A stretch of DNA of 64,000 nucleotides, taken from assembly GCA_030272585.1 (NCBI GenBank), contig BSYQ01000008.1:1550001-1614000 (forward strand), written 5' to 3'. This document shows positions 9,201 to 19,060 of the stretch, in pieces. This DNA comes from Bryopsis sp. KO-2023 (lineage: Eukaryota; Chlorophyta; Ulvophyceae; Bryopsidales; Bryopsidaceae). Position 1 is the stretch's first letter. Each line of letters starts with the position of its first letter. A model generated the notes under the pieces. The model ran no database searches and was not told where the DNA came from. It was given only the letters and a program-made list of their open reading frames with translations. The translations under genes were made by a program, and so were the position numbers.

Positions 9201-11345
9201 GGGGTACACGATTTGAGATCGTTCCTCGGGCTTGCCAATTATTTTCGTAAGTTCGTCCAGGGTTATTCTTCTTTGGCATCACCTCTCACTGATTTGCTTA
9301 AAAAGCAACAGACATGGGATTGGACTCCAGCTTGTGAGGCCGCTTTTGAGGGGGTGAAGAAGGCATTAACAGAAGCACCTTGCTTGGCTATGCCGGATTT
9401 TACCAAACCCTTTGAAGTAATTACGGATGCTTCTAACAATGCAATAGGGGCAGTTCTCCTTCAAGAGGGACATCCCATTGCATATGAGAGTAGAAAGCTT
9501 GCCGGCCCACAACTGAATTGGTCTACAAGTGATCAAGAAATGTATGCTACAGTTTATGCACTTCAACTATGGAGATGCTACTTGGCTGATAGCAAATTCA
9601 AAGTAATCACAGACCATAGTCCAAACACATTTTTCCATTCCCAATCGACCTTGAATCGACGGCAGGTTCGCTGGTTAGCATTACTCCATGAATTCCAATT
9701 TGAATGGGAGTATAGACCGGGACGGGTAAACGTGGCTGATCCCTTGTCGCGGATACCGTCTTGCTCACCATCTATTGGAGTATTATGCGAGACCGGGAGA
9801 TCACGTGGCTTGGTTTCTAGCCGGCGGGACTCTGTGGACCCATCTCCGCCTCAGGGTTATTATACCCAGTTGATGGATAGGTTGACTGAAGGGTACACTA
9901 AGGACCCTTGGTATGACACACTGGAAGCTGCCCAGGTGTTACAATATCAAGATGGTTACTGGTGGAATGGTAATGTGCTGGCTGTACCAAATTTTGGAAC
10001 ATTGAGACAGGATATAATCCATGATTGCCATAGTACAGTCTATAGTGGACACTTTGGTGTGGCTAAGACTTTACGGCAAATCAAGAGACATTTTTGGTGG
10101 CCTCAGATGGAGGACCATATCAGATCATATGTGCAAGGATGTGATTCATGCCAAAGGCACAAGGGTAGGCGAAGAAAGCCTCAAGGTCCCCTAAAACCCT
10201 TGTCTATTCCGAATGCACAATGGGAAAATGTTTCGATGGATTTTGTCACTCACCTCCCATCATCTAATGGAGCAGGTTATGATGCAATCCTTGTCTTTGT
10301 GGACATGTTAACTAAAATGGTACATCTCGCTGCAACTCGAACGGATTGTGGTGCAGCTGAAGCAGCAAATCTCTTTGTGAACCATGTTTTCAAAGCTCAT
10401 GGCATGCCAAAGAAATTGGTCACAGATAGAGATCCAAGATTTGTCTCACACTTCTTTAGGGAGTTGTGTGATAAATGGGAAATCAGTCAAGCCCTTTCTT
10501 CGGCTTATCATCCAGAAACAGATGGGCAAACCGAAGCGATGAACAAAGTGATGCAAGATACTCTTCGCCACTTTGTGGGGCCTTCCCAAAGAAATTGGGC
10601 TGATTTATTACCGGTTGTTGAGTTTGCAATAAATAACTCAAGATCAGAAGCAACTGGAGAAACACCCTTCTTCCTGAACTATGGAAAAGATCCATGGACA
10701 GCATTAACTGCTCAGATCCCTAGAAAAGGACCAAAGCAGGTCGCTGTACCAGAAGTTCAGAAAATGACGAGTGAAATCCGAGAAGGGATTGTTGAGGCAA
10801 AGAAACGCCTTCAGGCGGCTCAGCAACGCTATAAAGCTCAAGCTGATCGTCACCGGGCTCCTGTAGAGATCAAGGTTGGAGACCTTGTTCTCCTTGATGC
10901 AAGGAACTTAAGGTTAAAGCATCCAGGATCGCGGAAATTAACGCCGAAATGGGTAGGACCTTTCCCTATCGAGCGTCAAATAAATGAGGTTGCTTTCAAA
11001 ATAAAGCTTCCTGATACTTTGCCCATACATCCGGTGTTCCATGCTTCACTCTTGAAGCCATATTGGGCTAAAGGAACTGTGCAACCCCCGCCACCTATCG
11101 AGATTGAAGGTGACTTGGAATGGGAGGTTGAGCGCATTCTTGATCGCAGAGAGCGACGTAGGGGCAAGAAATGCTACACAGAATTCCTAGTGAAATGGGT
11201 TGGATACGGTCATGAGCACAACTCATGGGAACCGGAACAGAATGTCGTGCACGCGCGAGAATTGGTTGACGAGTTTCACCAATCTCAAGCACAATCGATT
11301 GTACCACCTCGCACGATCCGAAGGAGATCACAAGCGAAGGTTTGA
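6249..11345 (+). CDS. gag-pol: Gag-(Dam-like)-Pol polyprotein with C-terminal chromodomain, element 1
   Basis: A single 1698-codon ORF from the ATG at 6249 (an in-frame GTG lies two codons upstream). Domains in order: Gag capsid (about 60-230); zinc knuckle CWFCGEPWARGHKC (about 297-310); a Dam-like adenine-methyltransferase-like segment (about 395-520) with FTLDGCSD and the NPPF motif at about 434; retropepsin with DSGA (about 551); reverse transcriptase with YLDDILIYS (about 911); RNase H (TDASNNAIGAVL, about 1057); integrase with HHCC (about 1257-1306) and DDE residues in MDFVTHLP, VTDRDPRF and DGQTEAMN; GPF-type module (WVGPFPIERQ); chromodomain (about 1625-1677, WEVERILDRR, FLVKWVGYGHEHNSWEP). 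The chromodomain places it among chromoviruses and suggests chromatin-guided integration. Gag and Pol are one frame, unlike the other two retroelements here. No stop or frameshift is visible. Confidence 0.93.
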   Translation: MSQEEQEVLALEEGSVLEEVNEDSPSERTEGPQSPSTLRSEVTKEEKDASLGKTRRVTADKPEKYQGKVPWPEFRLELAMYFRAAKVPREEWGVIAPTFLGSKPRRHLLARVPKEELEDGSLSWEKFCQVLEDGTFGDLATDYSINNALTSCKDHIDQKVDTPGFVRFVDAHLAMRKEPMDDTTKCWILLRGLHPHLCKQVETDTLGREWRSYSALRTYVLAKAPGHDARFPLKTTDRKAKKRGMETTFSDPAKGSKKRHQPKQPRLKAQSGTQPSRRPVVRLTESEREARKKAGLCWFCGEPWARGHKCGQSKKVNLSSCEVPLEWTQLRDQKNLNPHSTIDPMDIDCDAFLAPILTRSQKSEEMKSSVEFRDEREDSHQGITRAEFQRLETLSGRVFTLDGCSDVNSALCNTFCTPSEFLERDLGGQHVWLNPPFKDINKYLDHYLLAKKRSPHDTSCCILVPVRSKELHPALTSMRLIAQYKKGTVLFTAKKGKSRKRLPGIPWPVNVFYDPPVPKMPEEATELLMQDKLAMHFEGLLSGIPAHCLLDSGAKGLAFLSKQFCEQNGIAYRATVGSQAELANGDNIDIMGETKITLKIQGYREKLDCLVLDLLDRFDIILGDTWLQKRKAVLDFFEKKCAFTTSSHQRILLRQGLLPKAPGKDIPQKQVASLLSIPQVKRKLKDTSIKPILLVVREMEEISSHLKLADETSESDKVPEEQMEALLKDFDDLFISGLAEYPPERAVAADIPLVEGTRPVNRPLFRYTPAERKEIEDQLSELLSKKLIQPSASPWGAPVLFVPKKDGGFRMCIDYRGLNKVTIKNQFPIPRIDDLLDQLQGARCFTSLDLRAGYWQMRVKEEDIPKTAFKTPFGLFEYRVLPMGLTNAPAVFQTLMNHVFQGMIGKYVLIYLDDILIYSKTPEEHVAHVRAVMQRLREHNLFLKKSKCDFNKTELHYLGFIVGRKGISVDPRKTNKVREWPRPQGVHDLRSFLGLANYFRKFVQGYSSLASPLTDLLKKQQTWDWTPACEAAFEGVKKALTEAPCLAMPDFTKPFEVITDASNNAIGAVLLQEGHPIAYESRKLAGPQLNWSTSDQEMYATVYALQLWRCYLADSKFKVITDHSPNTFFHSQSTLNRRQVRWLALLHEFQFEWEYRPGRVNVADPLSRIPSCSPSIGVLCETGRSRGLVSSRRDSVDPSPPQGYYTQLMDRLTEGYTKDPWYDTLEAAQVLQYQDGYWWNGNVLAVPNFGTLRQDIIHDCHSTVYSGHFGVAKTLRQIKRHFWWPQMEDHIRSYVQGCDSCQRHKGRRRKPQGPLKPLSIPNAQWENVSMDFVTHLPSSNGAGYDAILVFVDMLTKMVHLAATRTDCGAAEAANLFVNHVFKAHGMPKKLVTDRDPRFVSHFFRELCDKWEISQALSSAYHPETDGQTEAMNKVMQDTLRHFVGPSQRNWADLLPVVEFAINNSRSEATGETPFFLNYGKDPWTALTAQIPRKGPKQVAVPEVQKMTSEIREGIVEAKKRLQAAQQRYKAQADRHRAPVEIKVGDLVLLDARNLRLKHPGSRKLTPKWVGPFPIERQINEVAFKIKLPDTLPIHPVFHASLLKPYWAKGTVQPPPPIEIEGDLEWEVERILDRRERRRGKKCYTEFLVKWVGYGHEHNSWEPEQNVVHARELVDEFHQSQAQSIVPPRTIRRRSQAKV

Positions 11346-11478
11346 GACATCATATCACAGTTGGCCACTGGATGATGATGATCTCCTCTCTTAAAATAGT
11401 GTAACTACTAGACACTATCATTTGTATGATGCCTATCATGCATTTGATTCCTAGTGAACCCGAGGCGGCTTCACATCT

Positions 11479-11491
11479 AAGGAGGGGGCAC
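11479..11491 (+). other. Polypurine tract of element 1
   Basis: AAGGAGGGGGCAC immediately precedes the 3' LTR, the position at which plus-strand DNA synthesis is primed in LTR retrotransposons. Confidence 0.75.
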
Positions 11492-11727
11492 TGTTACAAG
11501 TGATCACCGAGATGTCTAGTAAGCACTAGCTAGAGCTACAGACTAGCTATGGGCACTAGTGATAGCCTAGTCAGAGCTTAAGGTCCATAGGATCCCAATA
11601 GGAGATCCTATAGCTCAAGAACCCTGGTGCCTCGCCCTAATGACATTAGTCAAGGGTCCCATCAATGAGTGGGGGTTTGATGGGTTAAGGAGGCTTCGAG
11701 GGAGGGTTCTGGGAGGTTTTTGTAACA
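11492..11727 (+). repeat. 3' LTR of element 1
   Basis: 236 bp, reads identical to 5667-5902; followed by the second copy of the 5-bp target duplication TGGAA. Confidence 0.95.
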
Positions 11728-11732
11728 TGGAA

Positions 11733-11997
11733 GGTCGCAGTTCGACGTATGATGGCTCACAGACAAAAGGTGAATGAGAAATATCGCAAGGGCTTGCGAG
11801 AACGAGAATGGAAGAACGGGCAGAGAGTTTACGTGTACGATTTCAAAAGGGAAACTCGTAAACAGCATAAATTCGATCCTTATTGGATTGGACCAGGACT
11901 TATTGTGGGGAGGGAATCTAGAACTATTTTGAAGGTGTCAATGCCACATCAAGTGATTAGAGTTCACTCTGATTTTGTTTTTCCTGTGAACGGTTAG
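11733..11997 (+). pseudogene. pol: Integrase C-terminus of the outer retroelement, separated from its polymerase
   Basis: The frame left at 5666 resumes here in phase once element 1 and one TGGAA copy are discounted. It encodes about 87 residues: a basic helix (MMAHRQKVNEKYRKGL), then GQRVYVYDFKRE and the FDPYWIGPGLIV segment, which matches the GPY/F module at the end of Ty3-type integrases. It ends at a TAG near 11997. No chromodomain is visible. As it stands it has lost its start and cannot be expressed as part of the polyprotein. Confidence 0.85.
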
Positions 11998-12730
11998 AGA
12001 AAGAAAGCGCAGGGAAGCGTGTGGTGAAAAAGGAGAGTCGATAGTTAGATGAGAAGGGGAATTGGGACGAAATGAGACGCGTGGGTGTTTGCGGCTGAAT
12101 GGCCGAGTTGTGGTGATGGGAGAAACTTGTGGTTGATCTGTGTTGTGAAGTTGTGGCTGTGGATTCGGGAAGAGAAACAGGAACGATATTTAGAGGGACT
12201 GTTTTGTTGTAAAGACGCCTTATTTGTTCTAAGTTCACGGAGTGACTTGTTTTGCGACAGTCTTGTTCTATCTCACAACAGTTTAAAGAAACTTTGTTCA
12301 ACACAGTGTGTAGGAGAGATATTCTCCTATTACAATGATCAGTAAAAATCAAATGTGACCATGTGTATTTTAATGTTGTTATTATGACCCAATCGAAGTG
12401 AGGTTTTATAGTACAGATCTGGGTTTGTAGTACAGATCTGTCCACCAGTTTTAGGATATAGGGTGAACACTCGGTTGTCTGTTTGTCTTTTGTAACCTTC
12501 TCGTTTTCCCCAATATAACAATGTTGAAATTCCATTGGCTTTTGTGTGTACCCACAAAGACACTAAGACCATCAAGAATGCAAAGATGCATAGGTCGATT
12601 CAGCTAAATTCAACGAACGTGAAATATCTTCAAATAAAGAAGATTGAAAAGAAAAACGTTCGCCGTTGGAAACTGCCCGTCAGGAGTTCGCATTCGGGAA
12701 AAATCAAAATTGACACACATGAGGGGCTCC
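11998..12730. other. 3' non-coding part of the outer retroelement, LTR not resolved
   Basis: About 730 bp without a credible gene follows the integrase stop. It should contain the polypurine tract and 3' LTR of the outer retroelement, but the 5' LTR is absent from the window, so boundaries cannot be set by comparison. Purine-rich stretches near 12000-12060 are candidates for the tract. Confidence 0.5.
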
Positions 12731-13969
12731 TGTGACGATCCAAAAGCGCACTCGGCGCAACTACTAACTTTCATTCGCGCCGCAATCGCAAATTGAGTCG
12801 CACCGAACTACTGCAGAGTCCGTCTACAGTAACAAAGTCGGACTGCGCCATCCTTAAACGTCATCTCAAAAACTTGATATCTAAACTGCAACGCACTGAA
12901 ACTATCGTCACCCAAGAAGTCGGCTAAGACCAGTCGCACTAACAAAACATTGCCATCCGAGAGTCACAGTCTCGAATCCCTCTAACAACGAAAGGCCTAA
13001 GACCAGGCACCTGAAAGTAAGACGAGTCGAAGTCAAAGGAGACACCCGCTAAGAGGGACTTGCTCCTGCGACCGAGACAGAAAGTGGAGTTCCTCGGAGG
13101 GTGGTCGCTAAGAGACCATGTCCTAAGGAGACTCTGGAAACTAAGCTGGAGAAGGGAGAAACATAACAACAAACAAGAAAACACTCAGAGGTGAGGGCAG
13201 CTCCTCTGAGTGGAATAACTAAAACACAAGGAGACACTCAGAGGAGAGGGCAGCTCCTCTGAGGGGAAAAACTCCCAAGGGAAGGGCAGCACCTTCCCTT
13301 TCTGACTACTGAAACTAAGGCTACCCAGAAGCAACCTATTTTATCCTCAGCTACTCAGCTGACATCCCTAACTTCTAATCACTTCCTAATATCAACATTC
13401 TCATCCAGAGATCAGAAAAATAGAGGAAATCTTCAGGGATTTCCTCTGAGTTCTTATTCACACACTATCACACACTATCACACACATATAATTTTGCAGA
13501 GAAATGTTTACAGAAACGAGAAGGGATGAGGTATCCCACTTTGAAAGTGAACTACATTATCCTTGAGTAATCTGATCCTCAGCCAGAAGTACCTCGTTCG
13601 GTCAGATTTCCCGTTTAAGGTAAGTCGCGAAGCTTCCTTAAGTTCGTCCCGAGTAAGAAGTCCTTTCTTTAGATAGATATCCGAGGTAAGTAGTTCACGA
13701 GGTAAGTGCTGAGGTCTGAGTTATTCTAACAGACCTCGGCGCTATTTTTATACTCGCCGCCAGTTCAAGTGCTAGCGCACGTGTGTTGGCGGCGAGTTCG
13801 GCGTCGCAGCGAGGATCGCATAAGCGATCCGACTTACAGCTGCATCGATCGCCTTATGGGTCGTGTTTCGTAGGGGGTTGCTTTCGATGTGTTGTTTTCT
13901 ATCGTGTTTTCGTTGGCCCCTTGTGTTCCCAGCCGCACTTTTCGTTGAAGTCATACCTCGGATGTCACA
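12731..13969. repeat. Possible 1.24-kb LTR or other repeat with inverted termini
   Basis: The stretch starts TGTGACGATCC and ends GGATGTCACA; apart from one extra G these termini are inverted copies and have the TG...CA form of LTR ends. No open reading frame, no second copy and no flanking 5-bp duplication are seen. Internally, 13186-13260 contains two copies of a CTCAGAGG(T/A)GAGGGCAGCTCCTCTGAG palindrome-like unit, and 13457-13488 is a short TCACACACTA repeat. Confidence 0.3.
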
Positions 13970-14187
13970 GAGTGACAGGGCCGATAGTAAGACTCCTAGT
14001 ACTCTGCGCTAGCCATGGGTTGGCTTGCCAGCTATTCGATATCAACCAACGCATCAATATACAACTATTCCTACGTCATCGACCTCGTCGGGGGTTGAAC
14101 CCAACGTGCGAACCACCAGGTCTCACATAGAGCAGCGCATAACACGACTGTTTATCAGTGTGAGTTGGTGAGTCTGTTCATCCGAAT

Positions 14188-15893
14188 TATTGGAAAATCG
14201 TAGTGTAACGAAGATTTTTCTCTATTGGATCCCGATCGCGAGGAGTTTGTCGAGGCTCTGGCCCCCGATCGAAATGTCCCCCTGGCCGGTCACGCTCCGA
14301 GGCCGCATGTCTGATTTTCGAGGCGCCATGTCGGTCGACGCCGCTCGCATGGCGGACCTGCGCGGAGCGCGGGTCGGACTCCCACGACTTTGCGATTTTC
14401 TTCGCTTCGCGCAGCGAACTGGCGGAGAACGAGGGGGGAGGCGCTGCGCGAAGTGTTTCGTCTTGCCCCTGCGTCGAAACGTCTTCCTCTCACAGCCGGC
14501 CCTTGACCATTGACCATTGGAGGTCGACTGCAAGTGGTAATTTCGTTTTTTGGAGCTTCTATTTTCGAACATGTCGACCTGCGACCGTCTCCCTGGTAGA
14601 CAGGCGACCACTGTTCTTTTTCTCTCGACCCTTAAGCAGGGGGTCTCTCTTTTTTCGAACGTTTTTCGAAGTCCAAGTAATTTTTCGCACAAATTCTGCA
14701 GGGATTTACCCCAGGGGGGGTCCAGAAGGGTTTTTTTTTTCCTTTTTTAGTCCAGTTGCGCCTGAAGGTCTTTCCAGGCAGTAGTTTCGAACCTTTCTGT
14801 TCGGTTCGTTCGTTTTCCGACCCTTTCTCCAGAGTCGGTGTTTTAGATTTAGATTTACAGGTTCTGGGGGATCCTGTTTTAGCTTTTCTCGTTCTTTTTC
14901 GTTTTCTCTGGGCTTTAGTCGTAAAAAAAAACCACTTAAAAAGTGTGATGGGCCAGGGAGCTGCGCGCTGCGCCTTGGGAAAGGGCGATGCGCGCAGCGC
15001 ACCCCGACTGCAGCGACTTGGAAAAAACGAGGGCGAAAAAACGATCCTAAGTGCGATCCTAGCCTGGCATCGGAGTCGAACCGAACTTGACCCTTCCAGG
15101 CGGACGAAAGAGCAAGGAACCTCTGTTTTTCGCTAAAAAGGAGGTGGAGTTCACTGTAAAAAAAAACGGCGCTGACCTTTGACAATCGATGCTGCAGGCG
15201 ACAAAAAGTGTGACTCCCCAGTGAGGTGGACGAGGAGTTTGCTGGAACGGAACGCTGGTGGGGAGCGTACTGGAACCCTGCGACTGGACTGCGCAGCCTT
15301 CGACAAGGAACGCTCTGGATCGTCAGAAAAGAGTGAAGCGCCACATGAGCGCGCAGCATCACCTGTGCAACACTGTGCAGGAGCGACCTGGGGGTCGTCA
15401 GGAAGGTGTGTGTGCGAGGCAGTTCGAAAAAGGGGAGCCTCAGGTCAGAAAAGGAGTGAAAAAGGGGACCCCAGAGTCACAGGTCTGGAAAAAGTTGGAA
15501 AAGGTTGATCTAAAAAGTGTGATTGGTGCCAAGTGAAAGAGAAAGGTGTTTGGCTGGTTTATAAAGTGAGAAGTGGGTTTCCCCTGTGAAATTTCCAGTT
15601 GGTTTGTTGTGAGTTTGTATTTTCACAGAAAATTCTGTGGGAAAGGAAGAAGTTCTATTCTTGATTTGAATTTGCTATAGGTTTTCTATCAAAAGCAGAG
15701 TCACCCCTGAAAAGCTAAAAGATAACCTGGGGGTTTAATGGACTCTGGGGCGTGCCGTGCGCTGTACGACGCCTACACGCAGAGTGCCTGTTGGACTTGT
15801 GTGTGGCAACCATCGCTTGAGAGAACAAACGAACGAACAGTGACATTCGATTTTCCTCTCTCTGTCGAAGCGATGAGACGGACCGGTTAATTG
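14188..15893. repeat. Repeat module A, copy 1
   Basis: About 1.7 kb that recurs at 20853-22558 (constant offset 6665). It starts in the joint motif (TTGGAAAATCG) and ends with a complete joint motif at 15841-15900. Every frame translated from both copies is the same, so identity is very high. No homology to a known protein is apparent; the open frames fall on both strands and look incidental. Confidence 0.9.
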
Positions 15894-16645
15894 GAAAATC
15901 GAAATGAAATGAGATTTTTCTCTATTGGATCCCGATCGCGAGGAGTTTGTCGAGGCTCTGGCCCCCGATCGAAATGTCCCCCTGGCCGGTCACGCTCCGA
16001 GGCCGCATGTCTGATTTTCGAAGCGCCATGTCGGTCGACGCCGCTCGCATGGCGGACGTGCGCGGAGCGCAGGTCCGACTCCCACGACTTTGCGAGTTTT
16101 CCAGGGCGCTGCGCGAAGCGAAAAGAAAAGGGAAAGTGAAGTAAAGTCGAAAACGAAAGGGCGAGGGAGCTGCGCGCTGCGCAGCGACCTGTCAGATCGA
16201 CAGGGGTGATGGGCGAGGGAGCTGCGCAGCGCGCAGCGACCTGTCAAATTTACAGGTTTGATGGGCGCAGGTGTGATGGGCGAGGGAGCTGCGCAGCGCG
16301 CAGCGACCTTTCGAATTAGAAAGTGTGATCGCTCAGGGAGCTGCGCGCTGCGCAGCGACCTGTCGAATTAGAAAGTGTGAGGGGCGAGGGTGCTGCGCGC
16401 TGCGCCCTCGCCCAGGTCTGGTTCGCTACAAGTTCGAAAAAAAAAAAAGAAAACGAAAAAGGGGTTACATAATGGAAAAAGGGAAATCGAATGGAACTTG
16501 CATTTTCTGATTCGCTGGGAGTTCGTTCGCTGGGAGTTCGTTCGCTGGGAGTTCGAAAAAAAAAACGAAAAAAAACGAAAAACTGTGACGTTCGATTTTC
16601 CTCTCTCTGTCGAAGCGATGAGACGGACCGGTTAATTGGGAAATC
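15890..16645. repeat. Repeat module B, copy 1
   Basis: About 0.75 kb repeated at 19061-19816 (offset 3171). It contains the head CTCTATTGGATCCCGATCGCG, several minisatellite units, an A-rich tract, a 15-bp tandem repeat TTCGCTGGGAGTTCG (three copies near 16510-16555) and a closing joint motif. Confidence 0.9.
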
Positions 16646-17260
16646 GTAATGTAATGAAGATTTTCCTTAAGAGGACGAAATGTCCCTCTCTCCGCTTGCG
16701 GGGTACTAGCCCGAAGGCCAAATGTCCCTGCGTCGCCGGTCACGCTCCGCGCTCGCATGTCTGATTTTCGAGGCGCCATGTCGGTCGACGCTGCTCGCAT
16801 GGCGGACCGGCGCGAAGCTGAATCGCAACTGAATGGGCGAGGGAGCTGCGCGAAGCGCAGCGAACTGGGGGACGACGAGGAAGGGGGGGCGCTGCGCGAA
16901 GCAAAGCCGAAAAGGAAAGGGCGAGAGAGCTGCGCGCTGCGCAGCTCCCTCTTTTAAAAAGGTGATGGGCGAGGTCGCTGGGGGCAGCGCAGCGACCTAT
17001 CAAAGTAAGAAAAGTGATGGGGAGGGAGCTGCGCGCAGCGCAGCGACCGCTTTCAAAGTGTGAGGGGCCAGGGAGCTGCGCAGCGCAGCGCGCAGCGACC
17101 TGTCAAAGTGACAGGGGTGATGGGCGAGGGAGCTGCGCGCTGCGCAGCGACCTGTCAAATTGACAGGTGTGATGGGCGAGGGAGCTGCGCAGCGCGCAGC
17201 GACCTGTCGAATTAAGAGGTGTGATGGGCGAAAGTGCTGTGCGCTGCGCGCGGTGCCTTC
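16150..17260. repeat. Palindromic minisatellite, ~50-bp unit
   Basis: Repeat unit approximates GGGCGAGGGAGCTGCGCG then CTGCGCAGCGACC then TGTCAAATTGACAGGTGTGAT. Each unit carries two potential hairpins: the GCTGCGCGC/GCGCAGC block and the CCTGTCAAATTGACAGG palindrome. The GC core flips between the forms CTGCGCGCTGCGCAG and CTGCGCAGCGCGCAG from unit to unit. Further arrays lie at 18300-18820, 19320-19570 and 20100-20610 inside duplicated modules. Confidence 0.85.
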
Positions 17261-18000
17261 CCCAGGTCTGGTTCGTTGGAAGTTCGAATAAAAAAAAAGA
17301 TCGACTTTTTAAAAAGTGTGATGTGCCAGGGAGCTGCGCGCTGCGCCTTGGGAAAGGGCGCTGCGCGCAGCGCAGCCTGACTGATGCGACTTGGAAAAAA
17401 CGAGGTCGCTGCGCGCTGCGCCCTCGCCCAGATCTGGTTCGCTCTGAAGTTCGAAAAAAAAAAAACAAGGGATGGGTGAGGTCGCTGGGCGCAGATCTGG
17501 TTCGCTGGGAGTTAGAAAAAAAAAAACAACGAACGAGCGCCTTGGGAAAGGGCGCTGCGCGACTGGCGCGACTTGGAAAAAACGAGGGCGCTGCGCGCGA
17601 CGCCCTGGCCCAGACTTGGTTTCGAAAAAAAACAAAAAAAAACCACGTTTTTTTCCAAGTCGCGCCAGTCCGACTTCCGCGACTTGGAAAAAAACGAGGG
17701 TGCTGCGCGCAGCGCCCTAGCCCAGATCTGATTCGCTCGGAGTTAGAAAAAAAAAAAAAAAAACCCAAGTTTTTTCCCTAGTCGCGCCAGTCCGACTTCT
17801 GGTTCGCTGGGAGTTCGAAACAAAAAAAAAACGAAAAAGGGGTTACCTAATCGAAAAAGGGAAATCGAATGTAACTTACAGATTGTGGTTCTCTGGGAGT
17901 TCGTTCGCTGGGAGTTCGTTCGCTGGGAGTTCGAAAAAAAAACAAAAAAAAAACGAACAACTGTTACGTTCGATTTCCCTCTCTCTGTCGAAGCGATGAG
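16646..18000. repeat. Repeat module X (single copy) rich in palindromic minisatellite
   Basis: This module is not duplicated as a whole in the window but is made of the same parts: a head with CGCCGGTCACGCTCCGCGCTCGC, about 50-bp minisatellite units from ~16830 to ~17240, then repeated segments with CGACTTGGAAAAAACGAGG and A-rich tracts to a joint motif at 17964-18024. Confidence 0.8.
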
Positions 18001-19060
18001 ACAGACCGGTTAATTGGGAAATCGAATTTTTTAATGAGATTTTCCTTGGATCAACAAAATGTCCCTCCACCCGCTTGGTGGGTTGCAGGGTACTAGCCCA
18101 CAGGCAAAATGTCCCTGCGTCGCCGGTCACGCTCCGCGCTCGCATGTCTGATTTTCGAGGCGCCATGGCGGTCGACGCCGCTCGCATGGCGGACCGGCGC
18201 GCTGCTGCAGCGAAACTGCGCAGAGCGCAGGTCCGACTCTCTGGACTTGGGTGGTTTCCAGGGCGCTGGGCGAAGCGAAAAGTAAAGGGAAAGAAAGGCA
18301 AGTCGAAAAGGAAAGGGCGAGGGAGCTGCGCGCTGCGCAGCTCGCTCTTTTAAAAAGGTGATGGGCGAGGTCGCTGGGGGCAAAGTGTGAGGGGCGAGGT
18401 CGCTGGGGGCAAAGTGATGGGTGAGTGGTCGCTGCGCAGCTCGCTCCTTTCAAAACGTGATGGACGAGGTCGCTGGGGGCAAAGTGTGAGGGGCGAGGTC
18501 GCTGGGGGCAAAGTGATGGGTGAGTGGTCGCTGCGCAGCTCGCTCCTTTTAAAAAGGTGATGGGCGAGGTCGCTGGGGGCAGCGCAGCGACCTATCAAAT
18601 TAAAAAAAGTGATGGGGAGGGAGCTGCGCGCAGCGCAGCGATCGCTTTCAAAGTGTGAGGGGCCAGGGAGCTGCGCGCTGCGCAGCGACCTGTGAAATCG
18701 ACAGGTGTGAGGGGCGAGGGAGCTGCGCGCTGCGCAGCGACCTCTCAACTTCGAAAGTGTGAAGGGGGAGGGAGCTGCGCAGCGCGCAGCGACCTGTCGA
18801 ATAGAAAAGTGTGATGGGCGAGGGTGTTGCGCGCTGCGCGCGGCGCCCTCCCCAAGGTCTGGTTCGCTGGGAGTTCGAAAAAAAAAAAAAAAACGAAAAA
18901 GGGGTTACCTAATGTAAAAAGGGGAATCGAATGTAACTTACAGCTTGTGGTTCGCTGGGAGTTCGTTCGCTGGGAGTTCGAAAAAAAAACAAAAAAAAAA
19001 ACGAACAACTGTTACGTTCGATTTCCCTCTCTCTGTCAAAGCCATGAGACAGACCGGTTA
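18001..19060. repeat. Repeat module C, copy 1
   Basis: About 1.06 kb duplicated at 19794-20853 (offset 1793). Head CCTTGGATCAACAAAATGTCCC, then AGGTCGCTGGGGGCAAAGTG repeats (18360-18580), minisatellite units, the TTCGCTGGGAGTTCG repeat, an A-rich tract and a joint motif at 19012-19072. Confidence 0.9.

Larger units (their letters stand above)
5667..11727 (+). mobile_element. Full-length chromodomain Ty3/gypsy LTR retrotransposon (element 1), nested in the outer retroelement
   Basis: Two 236-bp LTRs (5667-5902 and 11492-11727) begin TGTTACA and end TGTAACA and read identical by eye. A 5-bp direct repeat TGGAA flanks the insertion (5662-5666 and 11728-11732). Inside are a primer-binding site, one intact Gag-Pol ORF with a chromodomain, and a polypurine tract. 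All parts needed for autonomous transposition appear intact, so this is a young insertion. Confidence 0.95.

Noticed and set aside
14706..15362. 218-codon minus-strand frame (repeated at 21371-22027)
   Set aside because: It occurs inside repeat module A, overlaps frames on the other strand and has no domain; conservation is explained by duplication of the whole module.
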